From positions 1,364,001 to 1,428,000 of the forward strand of contig NZ_JACBYQ010000002.1 of NCBI RefSeq assembly GCF_013408295.1: a stretch of 64,000 nt of DNA, written 5' to 3'. Position 1 is the first letter of the stretch; each line of letters begins with the position of its first letter. The translations under genes and the position numbers were made by a program. The DNA comes from Psychromicrobium silvestre (GTDB lineage Bacteria; Actinomycetota; Actinomycetes; Actinomycetales; Micrococcaceae). The notes below the pieces were generated by a model that was not told where the DNA came from, did not search any database, and saw only the letters and a list, made by a program, of their open reading frames with translations. Positions 33,966 to 43,200 of this stretch are shown one piece after another.

Positions 33966-34523
33966 GTGATTGAAGAAACCCTACTCGAGGCCGAAGAGAA
34001 GATGGACAAGGCAGTCGAGGTGGCCAAAGAAGACTTCAGTTCGGTCCGTACCGGCCGAGCCAATCCGAGCCTTTTCTCCAAGGTGATGGTCGACTACTAC
34101 GGCACCCCCACACCCTTGCAGCAACTCGCCTCCTTTTCCGTGCCGGAGGCCCGTACCCTGCTGATCAGCCCTTATGATCGCTCCGCCCTGGCGGATATTG
34201 AGAAGGCGCTGAGCAATTCGGAGGTTGGGGCGAACCCCTCGAACGACGGCAACGTGATCCGAGTGGTGATTCCTGAGCTTACCGAGGAGCGTCGCCGGGA
34301 TTACGTTAAGATCGTCCGGGGTAAGGGCGAGGACGCAAAGGTCTCGATCCGCAATATCCGCCGTAAGGCGAAAGAGACGCTCGATAAGATCGTCAAAGAC
34401 GGCGACGCCGGTGAGGACGAGGGATCACGCGCCGAAAGAGAACTCGACGCGTTGACCAAATCTCACACCGACAACATCGACGAGCTGCTCAAGCGCAAAG
34501 AAGCCGAACTCCTCGAGGTCTGA
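33966..34523 (+). CDS. frr: Ribosome recycling factor
   Basis: 185 residues, GTG start 5-6 bases after AGGAGA. Typical [87 protein letters not shown], and the C-terminal three-helix part. Together with EF-G it splits post-termination ribosomes. It lies between pyrH and cdsA as in many bacteria. Confidence 0.97.
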   Translation: MIEETLLEAEEKMDKAVEVAKEDFSSVRTGRANPSLFSKVMVDYYGTPTPLQQLASFSVPEARTLLISPYDRSALADIEKALSNSEVGANPSNDGNVIRVVIPELTEERRRDYVKIVRGKGEDAKVSIRNIRRKAKETLDKIVKDGDAGEDEGSRAERELDALTKSHTDNIDELLKRKEAELLEV

Positions 34524-34526
34524 GCC

Positions 34527-35756
34527 ATGAGCGAGCCCTCCGAACCAGCGCCCCTACCTAGCCGGAGGGCTCTGCGCGCCGCCGAACGCGAGGCGGAAAA
34601 GCAAGCCACCGGACAGTCTGGTGCCGGGCTTCCCGAGTCTTCGACGGAGCAGGTGCCTTCGCGGGCATCCTCGGCCGAGGCGCACAAGGCGCCTTTGACC
34701 GGTGCGATTCCGGCGGTGCCCGCTGCCCGGGCCAGATCGGTACCTGCCATACCGCGCCCGACGTCGCCCCTCACCGAACTGCCCAAAGGTGCCTTTGCGA
34801 TGGCTCCGGTCGCCCCGATAGGGGAGCCCACGCTAGCCTTGCCCCCGAAGGCGGAGAGCCCGGTGAGTGAGCCCGGCGCCGTTCAAACCACGACGGCCCC
34901 GGCATCCCGTGCCGGTCGCGACCTTCCAGCCGCAATCGGCGTCGGCCTTCTCCTGTTAGTCGCCGTTTTGGTCGGCCTGCTGCTTTATCCGCCAGCATTC
35001 TTAGCCATGGTGGTGTTGGCTGCCGCCTTAGGGGTTTGGGAGCTCAGCCGGGGACTGCTGCAACGCGATGTCCGGGTGCCTCTCGTGCCGATGATGGTCG
35101 GCGTGCTGGCCATGCCGGTGGCTGCTTACTATGCGGGAGCCGAGGGGCTGCTCTTCGCGCTCAGCGCTTGTGCTCTGGCTATCCTGATCTGGCGCACCCT
35201 GGACCCGGTGCCAGGTGCCGGACAAAGTATTTTCGCGGGTATCTTTGTGCTCGCCTGGGTGCCGTTTCTGATCAGTTTTGCCTTACTGGTGCTGCGGGAC
35301 CCAAATAATCTGGCCAGCCTCTTCGAATTCCGAAATTGGACGGCCAGCGCTGGAGCGCTGCGGGTCTCCACCATGCTGCTCCTGGTGGTGGCCAATGACA
35401 CCTTCGGCTACCTGGTCGGGGCGCTTTTCGGGAAACATCCGATGGCTCCCAAGATCAGCCCGAAAAAGTCTTGGGAAGGCTTTGCCGGATCCGTGCTCGG
35501 AGCGGCGATAGTCGGCGTATTGGCTGCGATCTTCCTTCTGCAACAGCCCTGGTGGGTCGGTGTGCTGCTAGCCCTAGGCATGGTGGCCGCCGCCACCACA
35601 GGTGACCTGGCCGAGTCCATGGTTAAACGCGAACTCGGAGTGAAGGACATGTCGAGTATCTTGCCCGGTCACGGTGGTTTGATGGACCGGCTCGACTCAA
35701 TCCTGTTCGCGGCGCCGGTGGCTTTCCTGATTTATGCCCTGCTTGAGCTGTTCTGA
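34527..35756 (+). CDS. cdsA: Phosphatidate cytidylyltransferase
   Basis: 409 residues, ATG 3 bp after frr. The C-terminal signature is present: SPKKSWEGFAGSVLGA, then GDLAESMVKRELGVKD and ILPGHGGLMDRLDS. Several membrane helices fill about 140-405. The first about 130 residues are a hydrophilic Pro/Ala/Ser-rich extension beginning EPAPLPSRRALRAAEREAEK, absent from E. coli CdsA but frequent in actinobacteria. It makes CDP-diacylglycerol, the precursor used by the PgsA-like enzyme at 23.1 kb. Confidence 0.95.
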   Translation: MSEPSEPAPLPSRRALRAAEREAEKQATGQSGAGLPESSTEQVPSRASSAEAHKAPLTGAIPAVPAARARSVPAIPRPTSPLTELPKGAFAMAPVAPIGEPTLALPPKAESPVSEPGAVQTTTAPASRAGRDLPAAIGVGLLLLVAVLVGLLLYPPAFLAMVVLAAALGVWELSRGLLQRDVRVPLVPMMVGVLAMPVAAYYAGAEGLLFALSACALAILIWRTLDPVPGAGQSIFAGIFVLAWVPFLISFALLVLRDPNNLASLFEFRNWTASAGALRVSTMLLLVVANDTFGYLVGALFGKHPMAPKISPKKSWEGFAGSVLGAAIVGVLAAIFLLQQPWWVGVLLALGMVAAATTGDLAESMVKRELGVKDMSSILPGHGGLMDRLDSILFAAPVAFLIYALLELF

Positions 35757-35782
35757 GCCGGTCTACTGGATAGAATGTACCC

Positions 35783-36367
35783 GTGACAGAGACACTTCCG
35801 GACAAGGCTGCGGCCTCGCCCTTCGCCCGAGTCGATCGTAAGAACTACGGCTACAACCCCAAACAGGTTGATCAGTTCCTGGCGAAGGCACGCGAAATCT
35901 ACACCTCCGAGCAGGATGGTGAGAAGGCACTGAGCAGCCGAGATGTCCGCGAGATGACCTTCGACGCTGTGCACGGCGGCTACGAACCGCAGGCCGTGGA
36001 CGCCGCTCTGGACCGGTTGGAAGACGTTTTTGCACAGCGCGAACGCGATGCGCTGATCACTAGCAAGGGCGAGGACGCCTGGCTAGCGCAGATCGGCAGG
36101 TTGTCCGGAGTGTTGCGGGCGCGCCTGCACCGGGCGGAAGGGGAGCGATTCCGTCGTCCTCGCCGGAACGTGCGCAGCTACCGGATTGCCGATGTGGATC
36201 TGCTCTGCGGGCAGCTGATCGAATACTTCGAGCAGGATAAGCCGTTGAGCGTCGATGTGCCGCGGCGGGCTGTTTTCGGTGCAGCAAACGGAAAAGAAGG
36301 CTACGAAGAACAGCAGGTAGACGCCTTCCTCGATCGAGTAATCGAATTAATGGCCTCTATCGACTAG
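35783..36367 (+). CDS. DivIVA-domain-containing protein
   Basis: 194 residues, GTG start, 26 bp after cdsA. Three short DivIVA-type segments are visible: VDRKNYGYNPKQVDQFLAKAREIY, VREMTFDAVHGGYEPQAVDAALDRLEDVFA and FGAANGKEGYEEQQVDAFLDRVIELM. Each has the F-x5-GY-x3-QVD-FL pattern that begins Wag31/DivIVA. It lacks the long coiled coil of Wag31, so it is a shorter relative that may act at the membrane or pole. Conserved next to cdsA in related genomes as far as I recall. Confidence 0.85.
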   Translation: MTETLPDKAAASPFARVDRKNYGYNPKQVDQFLAKAREIYTSEQDGEKALSSRDVREMTFDAVHGGYEPQAVDAALDRLEDVFAQRERDALITSKGEDAWLAQIGRLSGVLRARLHRAEGERFRRPRRNVRSYRIADVDLLCGQLIEYFEQDKPLSVDVPRRAVFGAANGKEGYEEQQVDAFLDRVIELMASID

Positions 36368-36378
36368 AGGTTGCTGGC

Positions 36379-36852
36379 CTAAGTGCTCGCCACCGCCTGT
36401 TTTAGCAACGGTTCGATCCGGAAAGGTACGAACTCGTTCATCGCCAGGGCGGTATCGGTGCGCTCCACTCCATCACAAGCCAGAATCTTGCCGGTGATTC
36501 GGAACAGATCCTCGGCGTCCCGGGACGCCACCCGGACCAGCAGATCGGCTTCGCCGGCCAGTCCGTGCGCTTCCAAAACTTCCGGGATCTCGGAAAGCTC
36601 TCCGGCCAGCTGGCTCAGCTTCTGCTGCTGCACATGCACCGTGATAAACGCGGTCAGCGGGTAACCCAGAGTGGCAGGGTTGATCCGCCGATCGAAGGAG
36701 AGGAAGGCATTCTTTCGCTCCAGCGAGGTCATCCGAGCTTGGACGGTGTTTCGGGAGAGTCCTAGTTTCTGAGCTAGCGCCACCACGGTGTGCCGGGGGT
36801 CCTGAACCAGGGTCATGAGCAGTCGCAGATCGGTACTATCTAAAGCTCGCAT
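36379..36852 (-). CDS. Lrp/AsnC-family transcriptional regulator
   Basis: 157 residues from ATG 36852 (MRALDSTDLRLLMTLVQDPR); the upstream part of the open frame is not Lrp-like. The AsnC-type helix-turn-helix (TVVALAQKLGLSRNTVQARMTSLE) is followed by the RAM ligand-binding domain (TAFITVHVQQQ, LAGEADLLVRVASRDAEDL). It is divergent from bkdABC, matching BkdR-type control where the regulator senses branched-chain amino acids. The shared 246-bp region contains a perfect CRP-type site. Confidence 0.9.
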   Translation of the reverse strand: MRALDSTDLRLLMTLVQDPRHTVVALAQKLGLSRNTVQARMTSLERKNAFLSFDRRINPATLGYPLTAFITVHVQQQKLSQLAGELSEIPEVLEAHGLAGEADLLVRVASRDAEDLFRITGKILACDGVERTDTALAMNEFVPFRIEPLLKQAVAST

Positions 36853-36935
36853 AGTGCGCAAGATTAGCACAGTTCGAGGGGCAAAACTTGAGCATAATGA
36901 TGAGTATTTGAATCGCCAGTTGTGCTGAATGCGGG

Positions 36936-36953
36936 CTGTGAGTATCGTCACAG
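36936..36953. promoter_or_regulatory. Perfect CRP/GlxR-type site CTGTGAGTATCGTCACAG
   Basis: TGTGA-N6-TCACA plus one extra pair, in the Lrp-bkdA divergent promoter region, 84 bp from the Lrp start and 145 bp from the bkdA start. No other feature is clear in this gap. Confidence 0.7.
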
Positions 36954-37098
36954 TAGAACCGATCGAGGGGGATCGGGGTGGCTCGGCGGTTGAAAACAGC
37001 GGCTGCTGGGCCGGTAGATCACCGAGAATCCACCATGATTCCCGGCATCGAGAACAATGCTCGGCACCGCACCCAGGTCCGAGGAGGAAGGGGACGTC

Positions 37099-38280
37099 AT
37101 GTCATCCGAAACACCCGGCGGCGGAGAGGATTCCAGCCTTGCTGGCCTGGCCGGTCTTGCGGGACGCCAGGTACCCGCCGATGAGAACTTCATCCAGCTG
37201 ATCACGGCCGATGGCCGGAGGCTGGTAAACCCGGACTTCGATCCGTGGGTCCAGGACGTCACCGACCAGGAACTAATCCAGTTCTATGAGGATATGGTGG
37301 TGGTTCGTCGGATCGATACCGAGGCCACCGCCTTGCAGCGGCAGGGGCAATTGGCGCTCTGGGCCCCGTTACTGGGACAGGAAGCCGCGCAGATCGGCTC
37401 CGCCCGAGCACTTGCTCCGGAGGACTTCGTCTTTCCCAGCTATCGAGAGAACGGCGTTGCCTACGTCCGCGGCTTAGATCTGGTCAATTCCCTGAAAATC
37501 TGGCGTGGCAATACCCACGGCGGTTGGGACCCTTTCGAATTCAATATGGCCACCCCGCAGATCATTATTGGCGCGCAGACGCTGCACGCCGCGGGGTACG
37601 CCATGGGCATTGTGAACGATGGTGCCGATTCCGCGGTGATCACCTATTTCGGCGACGGCGCCACCAGCCAGGGTGATGTGAACGAGGCCATGGTCTTCGC
37701 GGCTTCCTTCCAAGCTCCGGTGATCTTCTTCTGCCAGAACAACCACTGGGCCATTTCGGAGCCGGTGGGCTTGCAAGCTCATCAGGTCATTGCAGATCGA
37801 GCCCCAGGTTTCGGTATCCCCTCGATGCGAGTGGACGGCAACGATGTGCTCGCCGTGCTGGCGGCAACCCGAATTGCCCTGGATCGGGCACGGAAGGGCG
37901 GTGGCCCCAGCTTCATTGAAGCGGTCACCTACCGGATGGGACCGCACACGACGGCGGACGACCCAACCAGGTATCGCGACGCCAATGAACTGGAAGACTG
38001 GGCGGCCAAGGACCCGATTGCCCGACTCGCCATTCTGCTGGAATCCAAGGGTTTGCTCACCGAGGAAGTCAAAACAGCCGTGGAAGCGAAATCTGATGCC
38101 GTGGCGAAGGATTTGCGCGCCAACACCATCAGCCTTCCCGATCCGGAGCCGCTCGACGTTTTTAACCACGTCTATAGCGAGCCGAATTCCGCACTGGAGC
38201 GGCAACGGGATCACTACCAGCGCTATCTAGCCGGCTTCGACCAGGCCGAGAACGCCGTTGCCGAAGGAGCCAACTCATGA
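37099..38280 (+). CDS. bkdA: Branched-chain 2-oxoacid dehydrogenase E1 alpha
   Basis: 393 residues from ATG 37099 behind GAGGAGGAAGGGGA; an ATG at 37057 is in frame but has no ribosome site. The thiamine-diphosphate motif GDGATSQGDVNEAMVFAAS ending in FFCQNN is clear, with PSYRENGVAYVRG and the phosphorylation-loop-like YRMGPHTTADDPTRYR. It decarboxylates 2-oxoisovalerate, 2-oxoisocaproate and 2-oxo-3-methylvalerate with E1 beta. The stop overlaps bkdB as ATGA. In M. tuberculosis the orthologous gene is Rv2497c, next to the same leucine operon. Confidence 0.93.
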   Translation: MSSETPGGGEDSSLAGLAGLAGRQVPADENFIQLITADGRRLVNPDFDPWVQDVTDQELIQFYEDMVVVRRIDTEATALQRQGQLALWAPLLGQEAAQIGSARALAPEDFVFPSYRENGVAYVRGLDLVNSLKIWRGNTHGGWDPFEFNMATPQIIIGAQTLHAAGYAMGIVNDGADSAVITYFGDGATSQGDVNEAMVFAASFQAPVIFFCQNNHWAISEPVGLQAHQVIADRAPGFGIPSMRVDGNDVLAVLAATRIALDRARKGGGPSFIEAVTYRMGPHTTADDPTRYRDANELEDWAAKDPIARLAILLESKGLLTEEVKTAVEAKSDAVAKDLRANTISLPDPEPLDVFNHVYSEPNSALERQRDHYQRYLAGFDQAENAVAEGANS

Positions 38281-39302
38281 CCCAGCTGACTTTTGGCCGC
38301 GCGATTAACGCGGGCCTACGCAAAGCCATGGAACTCGATTCCAAGGTCGTGCTGATGGGGGAGGACATCGGCAAGCTCGGCGGCGTCTTCCGCGTCACCG
38401 ATGGTTTGCAAAAGGACTTCGGCGCGCACCGGGTGATCGACACCCCACTTGCCGAGTCCGGAATCATGGGCACCGCCGTCGGACTGGCCTTCCGTGGCTA
38501 CCGACCGGTGGTGGAGATCCAGTTCGACGGCTTTATCTACCCGGCTTTCGACCAGATCGTGGCCCAGGTAGCCAAGCTGCACTACCGTACCCAGGGCAAG
38601 GTCAAAATGCCGATCACCATCCGGGTTCCCTTCGGTGGCGGCATCGGCTCCCCGGAGCACCACTCGGAATCGCCGGAAGCCTACTTCACCCACACCTCGG
38701 GTCTGCGTGTGGTCAGCGTCTCCAATCCGCAGGACGCCTACACGATGATTCAACAGGCTATTGCCAGCGACGATCCGGTGCTCTATTTCGAGCCGAAGCG
38801 TCGGTACCACACCAAGGGCGAGGTGGATGAGGGCGCCGAGCTGTCCAGTGCGTTGCCGATGGGTAACGCTCGGGTGGTTACTGCCGGAAGCGACGTCACC
38901 CTGGTGGCCTATGGCCCGCTGGTTGCCACCGCAAAGGACGTGGCGCTCGCCGCCGAGGATGAAGGTATTTCCGTTGAGGTGATCGATCTGCGTTCGCTCG
39001 CACCCATCGACTACGCGCCGCTGGAAGCCTCGGTGCGCAAGACCGGTCGTCTGGTGATTGCCCATGAAGCTTCGCAGACCGGTGGACTGGGTGCCGAGAT
39101 TGCCAGCAGCCTGACCGAACGTTGCTTCAGCTACCTGGAGTCCGCTCCGGTCCGGGTGACCGGTTTCGATGTGCCCTATCCGCCGTCGAAACTCGAAAAA
39201 CACCACGTGCCGGATCTGGACCGGATCCTGGACGGCGTGGACCGGGCTCTCGGACGCCATAACTCACTGAGCTCGCTCGATTCTTTGGATGGCCAGGCAT
39301 GA
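38277..39302 (+). CDS. bkdB: Branched-chain 2-oxoacid dehydrogenase E1 beta
   Basis: 341 residues, with ATGA overlaps on both sides. Conserved transketolase-type features: VLMGEDIGKLGGVFRVTDGL, DTPLAESGIMGTAVGLAFRG, PVVEIQFDGFIYPAFDQ, GGGIGSPEHHSESPEAYF and the C-terminal VIDLRSLAPIDYAPLEASVRKTGR. It forms the alpha2-beta2 E1 component with BkdA. Confidence 0.95.
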   Translation: MTQLTFGRAINAGLRKAMELDSKVVLMGEDIGKLGGVFRVTDGLQKDFGAHRVIDTPLAESGIMGTAVGLAFRGYRPVVEIQFDGFIYPAFDQIVAQVAKLHYRTQGKVKMPITIRVPFGGGIGSPEHHSESPEAYFTHTSGLRVVSVSNPQDAYTMIQQAIASDDPVLYFEPKRRYHTKGEVDEGAELSSALPMGNARVVTAGSDVTLVAYGPLVATAKDVALAAEDEGISVEVIDLRSLAPIDYAPLEASVRKTGRLVIAHEASQTGGLGAEIASSLTERCFSYLESAPVRVTGFDVPYPPSKLEKHHVPDLDRILDGVDRALGRHNSLSSLDSLDGQA

Positions 39303-40681
39303 TCAAGGTTTTTACTCTTCCGGATCTGGGCGAAGGCCTGACCGAGTCCGAAATCGTCTCCTGGAAAGTTGCCGTGGGGGATGCCGTTAAGCTCAACCAG
39401 GTGATCGCCGAGGTGGAAACCGCCAAGGCCGTGGTGGAGCTTCCCTCGCCTTACGAAGGCGTGATCTCTAGGCTGCACGAGGAGCCCGGTACCGTGGTGG
39501 AGGTGGGCAATCCGATTGTCTCCTTCGAAGTTGCAGGTTCCGAGGATTCCGCGCCGGACGCTCCCGCCGAGGAGCAGAACAGCAAACGAGTTCCCACCCT
39601 GGTGGGTTACGGCGCGGAGCCGGAAAAGGGCGGTAGACCCGCCAGACGGGCACGTCCGGGGGCTGCTTTAGCTGTTGCTTCGACGACGGCGGCCCAGGCT
39701 GCCGCTGAACCGGCGGCTTCGGTGTCGCTGCCTGCCGCGGCGGTGGTCCAAAACCTGGTTCAAAACGTTGTCCAAAACGTTGGAGAGCGACCGAGGTCAA
39801 CCCCGCCGGTGCGCAAATTGGCTCGGGATCTCGGCGTGGATTTGAGCGCTCTGAACGGTACCGGGGTGGGTGGCTTGATCACCCGCGAGGATGTCCAGGC
39901 CGCCGTTGTGAGCTCGGAGGTTCTTGGTTCAGCTCAGCTTGCCGCCCCGTTTGCTGCGGGACAAGCGGCTGCCGGGCTGCCCCGCGAGGTGCGCACGCCG
40001 ATCAAGGGGGTACGCAAGTACACGGCAGCCGCGATGGTCAGCAGCGCTTTTACCGCGCCGCACGTCACCGAGTTTTTGACCGTGGACGTCACCCCGACCA
40101 TGGAGCTTTTGGCTAAGCTCAAGGTCAGCCGAGCCTTCGCGGGTCTCAAGCTCACTCCCTTGACCATCGTGGCCAAGGCGCTGTGCGTCGCCGTCGGCCG
40201 CAATCCTTCGCTGAACTCCCGCTGGGATGAGGCGAACCAGGAAATCGTCACGATGAGCTACGTGAACTTAGGCATTGCTGCGGCCACCCCGCGCGGGCTG
40301 ATGGTGCCGAATATCAAGGACGCCGAATCGCGTTCGCTGACCGAACTTGCTCAGGCTCTTGCCGAGCTGACCGAGACCGCCCGGGCCGGGAAGACCAGTC
40401 CCGCCGAGCTCTCCGGCGGTACTATCTCGATCACCAATATTGGGGTCTTTGGTATTGATGCGGGCACCCCGATCCTGAACCCGGGGGAGGCCGCGATCCT
40501 GGCGATGGGTGCGGTGCGCCGTCAGCCCTGGGAATATCAGGGCGAGGTGGCGCTTCGTCAGGTGATGACGCTCAGCCTGTCCTTTGACCATCGCTTGGTG
40601 GATGGTGAGCAGGGCTCGAAGTTCCTGGCGGATATTGGCACCATTCTTGCCGATCCGGGCATGCTCATCACCATGATCTAA
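39299..40681 (+). CDS. bkdC: Dihydrolipoamide acyltransferase (E2) of the branched-chain complex
   Basis: 460 residues. One lipoyl domain (1-78) with the modified Lys in VETAKAVVELPSP. A linker (about 80-160) contains a short repeat (VVQNLVQNVVQNVGE). The E3-binding domain follows (STPPVRKLARDLGVDLSALNGTG), then the catalytic domain (about 225-460) ending with SFDHRLVDGEQGSKFL, which holds the active-site His and Asp. Transfers the branched acyl group to CoA. The E3 subunit is not in the window and is probably shared. Confidence 0.95.
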   Translation: MIKVFTLPDLGEGLTESEIVSWKVAVGDAVKLNQVIAEVETAKAVVELPSPYEGVISRLHEEPGTVVEVGNPIVSFEVAGSEDSAPDAPAEEQNSKRVPTLVGYGAEPEKGGRPARRARPGAALAVASTTAAQAAAEPAASVSLPAAAVVQNLVQNVVQNVGERPRSTPPVRKLARDLGVDLSALNGTGVGGLITREDVQAAVVSSEVLGSAQLAAPFAAGQAAAGLPREVRTPIKGVRKYTAAAMVSSAFTAPHVTEFLTVDVTPTMELLAKLKVSRAFAGLKLTPLTIVAKALCVAVGRNPSLNSRWDEANQEIVTMSYVNLGIAAATPRGLMVPNIKDAESRSLTELAQALAELTETARAGKTSPAELSGGTISITNIGVFGIDAGTPILNPGEAAILAMGAVRRQPWEYQGEVALRQVMTLSLSFDHRLVDGEQGSKFLADIGTILADPGMLITMI

Positions 40682-40717
40682 GCTCCCCGACCTCCGCTCC
40701 CTCCCACCAACCTCCGC

Positions 40718-40774
40718 CGAGTGTGGAGATCTGCACGGTAAAACCCGGTCAAAAGATGCAGATCTCCACACTCG
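40718..40774. repeat. Dispersed 57-bp inverted repeat, copy 2
   Basis: Arms CGAGTGTGGAGATCTGCAC and ATGCAGATCTCCACACTCG; outward pairing continues as GC/GC to 40716-40776. It lies between the convergent bkdC and tetR genes, where it could also act as a bidirectional terminator. Confidence 0.92.
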
Positions 40775-40795
40775 GCGTGGGTGAAAGTGCTGGAA

Positions 40796-41455
40796 CTAGG
40801 CCAATAGCCCGGCTAGCGCCATCTGCTCCAGCAGCGGGCGAGCCGTTTTGGCCGGGACGCTTCCGGAACGGTTGTGTGAGCGGAGCGAATGAGGCGTCGA
40901 ATTAATCAGACCAAAGGCGGCGTGTGCTCGGATTCGCAGCTCCGCGTCCTCGGATTCCGGATGCAGGCGGCTGAGCGTATCGACCCAGAGCTGCACGTAA
41001 TCGCGTTGCAGGGCTCGGACGGCGTGGCGGTCCTCGGCGCTCATACTGGCCAGATCGCGGTCCTGAACCCTGATGATGTCCGCGTTAGTTAGGGCAAAGT
41101 CCACCTGGAAGCTCACTAGCGAACTCAGCGCTTCAGTGGGCAATTGATGGGAGGCAACCACCGAGCGTCCGCCGGAGAGTAGATCCTCGCTGACTCCCAC
41201 CAGCAGGGCAGCCAATACGGCCTGTTTACCACTGAAATGACGGTAGACGGCCGGACCACTGACTCCAGCGGCGGCGCCGAGCTCCTCAATGGAGACACCG
41301 TTGAAGCCGCGTTGAGCGAACAGGCTTGCCGCGGCGGTTAGTAAAGCCTCGCGGCGGCTGGCCTTGGCTTGGCTGCGTTGGGTGGGCATGGAATCGGCGG
41401 AACCCACCTCGGGCTCAACCGGGTTCTTTTCCGCCTCGTCGATATGGATTTCCAC
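40796..41455 (-). CDS. TetR-family regulator, probable BkaR-type repressor of the leucine operon
   Basis: About 219 residues. The helix-turn-helix is SRREALLTAAASLFAQRGFNGVSIEELGAAAGVSGPAVYRHFSGKQAV. GTG 41455 follows GGAAGGCGGAG; the frame stays open to GTG 41482, so the start is uncertain. The gene is divergent from the acyl-CoA carboxylase operon with repeated CTAAC/GTTAG half-sites between. In M. tuberculosis the TetR Rv2506 (BkaR) controls the equivalent operon, so the same role is inferred; ligands are probably branched acyl-CoAs. Confidence 0.88.
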   Translation of the reverse strand: MEIHIDEAEKNPVEPEVGSADSMPTQRSQAKASRREALLTAAASLFAQRGFNGVSIEELGAAAGVSGPAVYRHFSGKQAVLAALLVGVSEDLLSGGRSVVASHQLPTEALSSLVSFQVDFALTNADIIRVQDRDLASMSAEDRHAVRALQRDYVQLWVDTLSRLHPESEDAELRIRAHAAFGLINSTPHSLRSHNRSGSVPAKTARPLLEQMALAGLLA

Positions 41456-41494
41456 AACTCCGCCTTCCGTGGTGGACACCACAGTTAATAAAGA

Positions 41495-41525
41495 CTAACC
41501 TAAAACTCAGTTAGCGAACACTAAC
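41495..41525. promoter_or_regulatory. TetR operator cluster (CTAAC/GTTAG half-sites)
   Basis: CTAAC at 41495-41499, GTTAG at 41510-41514 and CTAAC at 41521-41525. The last two form GTTAG-CGAACA-CTAAC. The cluster lies between the divergent tetR and carboxylase genes. A small hairpin, CCCAGG-tgcttt-CCTGGG (41525-41542), follows in the carboxylase leader. Confidence 0.6.
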
Positions 41526-41576
41526 CCAGGTGCTTTCCTGGGCTAGCCGAAGGTTCGTCCAGTTGAGGGGAAGTCA

Positions 41577-43184
41577 ATGGAGACCCTGACCACGTCGGTC
41601 GCGCCGGGAAGCGAGAGCTTTGTAGGCAATGAGGCGGAACATCGGGCACTCCTTGTGCAGCTGCGAGAAAAATTGGCGACGGCGGCCCTCGGCGGCCCGG
41701 AACGGTCCCGGCAGCGCCACCTGGACCGGGGGAAATTACTTCCCCGCGAACGCATTGACCAACTGCTTGACGAGGGCAGCCCCTTTTTGGAAGTCGCCGC
41801 GCTCGCCGCCGACGGGCTCTACGATGACGAGTGCCCCGGAGCCGGGGTGATCGCGGGTATTGGCTTGGTACATGGCCGCCAGGTGATGGTGGTCTCCAAT
41901 GACGCCACGGTCAAGGGCGGCACCTATTACCCGATGACGGTCAAAAAACACCTCCGCGCTCAAGAGATCGCCCTGGAAAACCGGCTGCCCTGCATTTATC
42001 TTGTTGACTCGGGTGGAGCCTTCCTGCCCAAACAGGACGAGGTCTTCCCGGATAAAGAACACTTCGGCCGAATCTTCTACAACCAGGCCAGGCTCTCCGC
42101 CGCCAAGATCCCGCAGATTGCCTCGGTGATGGGTTCCTGCACCGCGGGCGGAGCCTATGTTCCGGCGATGAGCGACGAAACCGTGATCGTGCGGAACCAG
42201 GGCACCATCTTCTTGGGCGGCCCGCCACTGGTGAAGGCAGCAATCGGTGAGATCGTCACGGCCGAAGAACTGGGCGGTGGCGAACTGCACTCTAAGATCT
42301 CCGGAGTCACCGACCACCTGGCGGAAAACGATGAGCACGCCCTGCAAATCGTCCGAGACATCGTCTCCACGCTGCCGTTACCAGAAGCGCCAGCCTGGGA
42401 CACCCAGCCGAGCCGGGAACCCGCCGTCGCACCCGAGGAACTCTACGGGGCCGTGCCCACCGATGTGCAGGCTCCCTATGACGTCCGCGAGGTGATTGCC
42501 CGGATCGTGGACGGCAGTGAATTCCACGAATTCAAAAAGAACTACGGCAGTACCTTGGTCACCGGTTTTGCTCACATCCATGGGCACCCGGTGGGGATCG
42601 TGGCCAATAATGGCGTGCTGTTCAGCGAATCCGCGCTCAAAGGGGCGCATTTCATTGAGCTCTGCGATCAGCGTGGCATTCCGCTGCTCTTCCTGCAGAA
42701 CATCAATGGTTTTATGGTCGGACGGGATTACGAAGCCGGTGGCATCGCCAAGAACGGCGCCAAAATGGTCACCGCGGTGGCCAGCTGTCGGGTACCGAAA
42801 CTGACCGTGGTGATTGGCGGCTCCTTTGGCGCCGGGAATTACTCGATGTGTGGACGCGCCTACAGCCCACGCTTCCTCTGGATGTGGCCGAACGCCCGGA
42901 TCTCGGTGATGGGTGGGGCGCAGGCGTCCTCCGTGCTGGCCACGGTGCGCCGCGAGCAGCTAGAGGGCCGCGGCGAAGAGTGGTCGGCCGAGGCCGAGGA
43001 GGCGTTCAAGGCGCCGATCAAGGAACAGTACGAGGCGCAGGGCAGCCCCTATTACTCCACCGCCCGACTCTGGGACGATGGCATTATCGATCCGGCCGAT
43101 ACCAGGGACATTCTGGGCCTAGCCCTCCAAGTGTGTTCCCAGACCCCGCTGCCGGAGACCTCCTTCGGCCTGTTCAGGATGTGA
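41577..43184 (+). CDS. accD1: Acyl-CoA (methylcrotonoyl-CoA) carboxylase carboxyltransferase subunit
   Basis: 535 residues of the biotin-dependent carboxyltransferase family. Both oxyanion-hole regions are visible: [20 protein letters not shown] with [16 protein letters not shown], and [21 protein letters not shown] with [20 protein letters not shown]. The wording matches methylcrotonoyl-CoA carboxylase beta rather than propionyl-CoA carboxylase. It carboxylates 3-methylcrotonyl-CoA to 3-methylglutaconyl-CoA in leucine breakdown. First gene of the operon, behind GAGGGGAAG; Rv2502c is the mycobacterial counterpart. Confidence 0.93.
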   Translation: METLTTSVAPGSESFVGNEAEHRALLVQLREKLATAALGGPERSRQRHLDRGKLLPRERIDQLLDEGSPFLEVAALAADGLYDDECPGAGVIAGIGLVHGRQVMVVSNDATVKGGTYYPMTVKKHLRAQEIALENRLPCIYLVDSGGAFLPKQDEVFPDKEHFGRIFYNQARLSAAKIPQIASVMGSCTAGGAYVPAMSDETVIVRNQGTIFLGGPPLVKAAIGEIVTAEELGGGELHSKISGVTDHLAENDEHALQIVRDIVSTLPLPEAPAWDTQPSREPAVAPEELYGAVPTDVQAPYDVREVIARIVDGSEFHEFKKNYGSTLVTGFAHIHGHPVGIVANNGVLFSESALKGAHFIELCDQRGIPLLFLQNINGFMVGRDYEAGGIAKNGAKMVTAVASCRVPKLTVVIGGSFGAGNYSMCGRAYSPRFLWMWPNARISVMGGAQASSVLATVRREQLEGRGEEWSAEAEEAFKAPIKEQYEAQGSPYYSTARLWDDGIIDPADTRDILGLALQVCSQTPLPETSFGLFRM

Positions 43185-43200
43185 TCGGTCAAGGATGAGC

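Noticed and set aside
35623-36287. Minus-strand frames opposite cdsA end and the DivIVA-like gene
   Set aside because: No family match, no ribosome sites; the plus-strand genes have clear motifs.
39738-39785. VQN repeat in the bkdC linker as a mobile element
   Set aside because: It is only a 12-bp, three-unit coding repeat in a flexible linker, common in E2 proteins.
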